Assembly (NCBI GenBank): GCA_963814165.1
Contig: CAWFBW010000016.1
Coordinates: 186,001-250,000 of the forward strand
From: DASRAA01 sp963814165
GTDB taxonomy: Bacteria; Acidobacteriota; Terriglobia; Terriglobales; Acidobacteriaceae
DNA length: 64,000 bases
Direction: 5' to 3'
Part shown: piece after piece, positions 61,142 through 64,000 of the stretch
Position numbering within the stretch: position 1 is the stretch's first letter
How the letters are laid out: each line of letters begins with the position of its first letter
Program-made: the position numbers and the translations under genes
Notes under the pieces: model-generated
Database searches by the model: none
Told to the model about the DNA's origin: nothing
Seen by the model: only the letters and a program-made list of their open reading frames with translations

Positions 61142-62482
61142 GTGCTGCTTCCGCCAACAACTCCGCCATCAGCGCCACTGGTTGCTGAAATGCGCCTTCG
61201 CGCGCGTGAAATCTTTGTGTATTCCCTCGCTAAGTGCGGCATTTCGCCCGCTTTCGCCCGAAATCTCTCCTACTCGCAAGGGATACTCAGCACTGGCGAA
61301 CACCACTTCCCGCTGGAGGATTTCGCGCGCCTGGCTGTGATCTCAATCGGGAAAGCTGGACACAGCATGGCAGCAGCGCTCTGCCAAATCATTCCGAAAC
61401 CTCTTATGGGAGTCGTCTCGTGTCCTGTGGCCCCTGCGGCGCCGGTCCCCGGATTCGAATATTTCATCGGTGGACATCCTTTACCAAACGAACAATCGCT
61501 TATTGCCGGCTCCGCGATTCTGAGCTTGTTGCGCCATTTGCCCGAGAATTCGATGGTGCTGTTTCTTGTCAGCGGGGGCGCATCGGCCATTGCAGAGCAG
61601 CCGATTTTCCCTGCCCTGACATTGTCGGATATCAAGGAGACCTACCGCGCCCTCGTGCACTCTGGTGCTCCAATTGCGGAAATCAATGCCGTCCGCAAGC
61701 ACCTGTCAGCCATCAAGGGCGGCCGCATGGCGCAGGCAGCTGCGCCCGCTGCGCAGCTAACACTTCTGGTTTCCGATGTACCTGATCACGCTCTCGACGC
61801 CCTCGCCTCCGGTCCAACCATGCCCGACACCAGCACTGTAGCTGATTGCCGTGAAATAGTGAGGCGATACCAGTTGCTGCAGCGCTTCCCTGAGCCAGTC
61901 CGCAAGATCTTTATGCAGGACCAGCTTCAGGAAACCCCTAAGCCCGGCGACGCGGCCTTCGCGATCAGCCGATTCGTAACGGTCTTGTCGAATCAGACGG
62001 CGGTTGAAGCCGCAGTGCATCTCGCGACTGCGCTGGGATTTGCCGTCGAGGTCGACAACAGCTGCGACGACTGGCACTACGCTGCTGCTGCCGACTTCCT
62101 GCTCGGGCGTTTGTGTACCCTCCGACAGCAATTCTCGCGAGTCTGCCTGATTTCCGGGGGAGAAGTAACGGTACAGGTGGGAAACCGATCCGGAGTCGGC
62201 GGACGCAACCAGCAGTTCGCTCTGTATTGCGCCCTGCGAATCGCGGGCGAGTCGATTACGGTATTGAGCGCGGGTACGGACGGGATCGACGGCAACAGCG
62301 CGGCGGCGGGAGCTGTGGTGGACGGATCTTCGGCCGCCCGCGCCAGCGAGCTTGCACTCGATGCATCAATCGCGCTGGCAGATTTCAACGCCAACCCATT
62401 GCTCCACCAGACCGGAGACGAAATTCTGATCGGACCGACCGGCAACAATTTGCGCGATCTTCGCATTCTGCTCGCCTACTAA
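61142..62482 (+). CDS. Glycerate 2-kinase (DUF4147/MOFRL type)
   Basis: A 446-residue glycerate 2-kinase of the GckA/MOFRL class, phosphorylating D-glycerate to 2-phosphoglycerate. Motifs include VISIGKAGHSMAAALCQIIP, GGHPLPNEQSLIAGSAILSL, FLVSGGASAIAEQPIFPALT and NAVRKHLSAIKGGRMAQAAA, with VSDVPDHALDALASGPTMPD. The C-terminal MOFRL domain shows LISGGEVTVQVGNRSGVGGR and LSAGTDGIDGNSAAAGAVVD. Start is GTG. It follows the hydrolase gene, and the two may be cotranscribed; the cutA gene converges on it. Confidence 0.9.
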   Translation: MLLPPTTPPSAPLVAEMRLRAREIFVYSLAKCGISPAFARNLSYSQGILSTGEHHFPLEDFARLAVISIGKAGHSMAAALCQIIPKPLMGVVSCPVAPAAPVPGFEYFIGGHPLPNEQSLIAGSAILSLLRHLPENSMVLFLVSGGASAIAEQPIFPALTLSDIKETYRALVHSGAPIAEINAVRKHLSAIKGGRMAQAAAPAAQLTLLVSDVPDHALDALASGPTMPDTSTVADCREIVRRYQLLQRFPEPVRKIFMQDQLQETPKPGDAAFAISRFVTVLSNQTAVEAAVHLATALGFAVEVDNSCDDWHYAAAADFLLGRLCTLRQQFSRVCLISGGEVTVQVGNRSGVGGRNQQFALYCALRIAGESITVLSAGTDGIDGNSAAAGAVVDGSSAARASELALDASIALADFNANPLLHQTGDEILIGPTGNNLRDLRILLAY

Positions 62483-62483
62483 C

Positions 62484-62807
62484 CTATTCACGCGCAACTT
62501 GCGCGGCGAGCCATGCAAGGTATCCCGTGCTTCCGCCTTCAATCGATAACTCCACTAACTCCGGCAACTCATAAGGATGCAAATCGGCAAATGCAGCGGC
62601 GAAATCAGCTGTGCGCTCGCGGGTCGTCTTGATGACAAGCAGATATTCTTGCTGGTTTTCAATCGCACCTTGCCATCGGTACACAGAACGAATCGGCCCG
62701 ACGATGTTCACGCAGGCCGCTAGTCGTCTTTCCACCAAGGCATTCGCGAGACGTTCCGCCCTCTCCAAAAGACCGACCGTAGTCAGCACGATGCATTCGC
62801 CAGGCAT
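62484..62807 (-). CDS. cutA: CutA divalent-ion tolerance protein
   Basis: A 107-residue CutA, a trimeric PII-like protein once linked to copper tolerance, function still debated. It shows the family landmarks ANALVERRLAACVNIVGPIR, SVYRWQGAIENQQEYLLVIK and DLHPYELPELVELSIEGGST. Cys near residue 32 is the conserved one. The stop is 1 base from that of the glycerate kinase gene, which converges on it. Confidence 0.92.
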   Translation of the reverse strand: MPGECIVLTTVGLLERAERLANALVERRLAACVNIVGPIRSVYRWQGAIENQQEYLLVIKTTRERTADFAAAFADLHPYELPELVELSIEGGSTGYLAWLAAQVARE

Positions 62808-63088
62808 TTCTCGACCTCCCTAATATGCGTACGTTTAAGCAAAGACGGATTTTCAGAGTGCCGACTTTCCACAAGCCGAAATTGTCCGCTACTTGCCTTT
62901 GACGAGACGTTGGCGAGACTGGTTCCCCCTACGGACTTTCGCCTCACCTTCGCTTGTCCAGCTTCTGAATCAGCCGTTCACTAGCTAATGCAGGTATTTA
63001 CGGATGCATTCCAACCCTGTAGTGAAGCTTGAGGGTTGCGTGGTAACCAGAGCCGATTAAGGCCTCTGGCACAAAGTTGGGTAACTCG

Positions 63089-63469
63089 ATGGTTCGATCA
63101 GACATATTCAGAAGTTGGCTGCGCCGAACCGGTCGCGTCTTGGCGACCGTGTGCATCGGGCTGCTCGCCGTCTTTATTGGCTACAAGGTGGTCTTCGGTG
63201 CAAACGGCACGGTTGAATGGCGGGCTAAGCGGGTCGAGTACCAGCAACTTCAGCATGACATCCAGAAAGCCACCGTCGAGCACCAGGAACTGGAAACTCG
63301 CGTCAAGAAGTTGCAGGGTGACCCCAACACGATCGTGAAGGAAGCGCGCGAAAAGCTTGGCTACGTTTTGCCGGGCGAAGTAGTGCTTGTCCAGCCCCGG
63401 TCAACGACGGAAGAGCGCAGCACTGCGGTGGCTGAATCATTCCCCGCTCCCGCCCCCTCCAAGAAATAA
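63089..63469 (+). CDS. FtsB/DivIC-like septum-formation protein
   Basis: A 126-residue bitopic membrane protein. One helix (about residues 15-37: VLATVCIGLLAVFIGYKVVF) is followed by a coiled coil (EYQQLQHDIQKATVEHQELE) and a short globular end AREKLGYVLPGEVVLV, the hallmark of FtsB/DivIC, which bridges FtsL and FtsQ in the divisome. The ATG at 63089 is taken; a TTG at 63077 is in frame. The C-terminus is a proline-rich tail (SFPAPAPSKK). In many genomes this gene follows enolase; that is not in the window. Confidence 0.82.
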   Translation: MVRSDIFRSWLRRTGRVLATVCIGLLAVFIGYKVVFGANGTVEWRAKRVEYQQLQHDIQKATVEHQELETRVKKLQGDPNTIVKEAREKLGYVLPGEVVLVQPRSTTEERSTAVAESFPAPAPSKK

Positions 63470-63642
63470 GACGATTCGGTCTTCCATCTCTTCGAACCGT
63501 CGGCGTCGGTCCATGCCGGAATCCGACAGCACTGTTACCGCATATGCAAAGAGATTGCATCCCTGAGCCACTCAAGCGTATCCATAGTTGCTGCAAACAA
63601 GTTTCGCAGCAGTTCATGGTGAATCCGAGAGAGAGGTGTTTC

Positions 63643-63972
63643 ATGAAGAAAGTTGCTATTGCGGTGGTAGGAATCATGCTGTTCGCCGCGTCAGCGGTGG
63701 CGAGTCCGGCTGCAAGCAGTTGGGACGGATGGATTAGCGACTCCAAGTGCGCTGCCAAGGGTGCCAATGCCGCCCACGCGCAGTGCGCGAAAAAGTGCAT
63801 CGAATCGGGCGAGAAACCTGTGCTCGTCACCGACAATGACCAGAAAGTCGTTGCCATTGACAACCCTTCTGCGGTCACTGGTCACGAAGGTCAACACGTC
63901 AAGGTAACGGGAACTCTCACTGCCAACGGCTCAGTACACATCGACAAGGTGACGCCTGCGAGTGGGAACTAA
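63643..63972 (+). CDS. Small secreted DUF5818-like protein
   Basis: A 109-residue protein starting MKKVAIAVVGIMLFAASAVA, a signal peptide with cleavage near ASPA. GAGAGAGG precedes the ATG. The mature part has WDGWISDSKCAAKGANAAHA, with Cys at about 33, 45 and 49 that may bind metal or form disulfides, followed by KVVAIDNPSAVTGHEGQHVK and a beta strand VTGTLTANGSVHIDKVTP, an OB-like arrangement. It is similar in layout to the protein encoded at 34666-35016. Function is unknown; the window ends 28 bases later. Confidence 0.72.
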   Translation: MKKVAIAVVGIMLFAASAVASPAASSWDGWISDSKCAAKGANAAHAQCAKKCIESGEKPVLVTDNDQKVVAIDNPSAVTGHEGQHVKVTGTLTANGSVHIDKVTPASGN

Positions 63973-64000
63973 CGGAACGGGATTGATTTGCCGGTTCGAC

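Overview
The window looks like a piece of an Acidobacteriota (Terriglobia, Koribacter/Sulfotelmatobacter-like) chromosome. This is inferred from high GC, the gene order rimO-yacG-pgpA-cinA-thpR-plsY-gpsA, several small protein families I associate with this phylum (bacteriophage-holin-like membrane protein, CxxP...CxxH small protein, DUF5818-like secreted protein), many propeller, HAF-repeat and Big_2 secreted proteins, and intergenic stretches built from short imperfect repeats. No rRNA gene is present, so the assignment is inference.

Layout. 0-10 kb is housekeeping: the 3' part of aspA, fabH and the SRP RNA gene (leftward), then a compact rightward operon of rimO, yacG, pgpA, a TIG/NHL propeller gene, cinA, thpR, plsY and gpsA. 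9.6-15 kb is a TetR-controlled tripartite efflux locus (TolC-, EmrA- and EmrB-like) with a perfect palindrome between regulator and pump genes, closed by a terminator and followed by tRNA-Leu(UAA). 15.4-22.9 kb holds a PQQ-propeller protein, an ISL3 transposase remnant, ribBA, a Pit phosphate transporter with its DUF47 partner, a receiver-like protein, a 2Fe-2S ferredoxin and a small conserved protein. 23-35 kb is an accessory region: a pentapeptide-TIR protein and a gutted second copy of that locus, two families of hairpin-rich repeats, an uncharacterised two-gene membrane operon, a BrnT toxin-antitoxin pair, a broken winged-helix gene, a decayed IS1-like transposase and 1.2 kb of AT-richer decayed DNA. 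35-64 kb is again mostly chromosomal: P1-family peptidase, XRE-cupin regulator, FAD oxidoreductase, CusF-SCO lipoprotein, DedA-rhodanese protein, glycogen phosphorylase, a large propeller-phosphoesterase, uridine kinase, purine nucleoside phosphorylase, thioredoxin reductase, an RsbU-like phosphatase, a two-component system, a fatty-acid desaturase, an HELTH-motif secreted protein, an M28 peptidase, a Gfo/Idh/MocA dehydrogenase, a hydrolase, glycerate 2-kinase, CutA, an FtsB-like protein and a DUF5818-like protein.

Two things matter most to a reader. First, nine genes are broken by frameshifts, and all thirteen shifts are repaired by removing one base, never by adding one alone; this one-directional pattern points to sequence insertion errors rather than gene death, so I annotate these genes across the shifts. 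Second, the DedA-rhodanese gene has an in-frame UGA exactly where related proteins have the second Cys of a C-x-C-P-N-E-A active-site loop. A perfect 7-bp hairpin with G in its loop follows 14 nt later and 60 well-conserved sense codons lie beyond it. This is a candidate selenoprotein, unless it is a base error or a true truncation.
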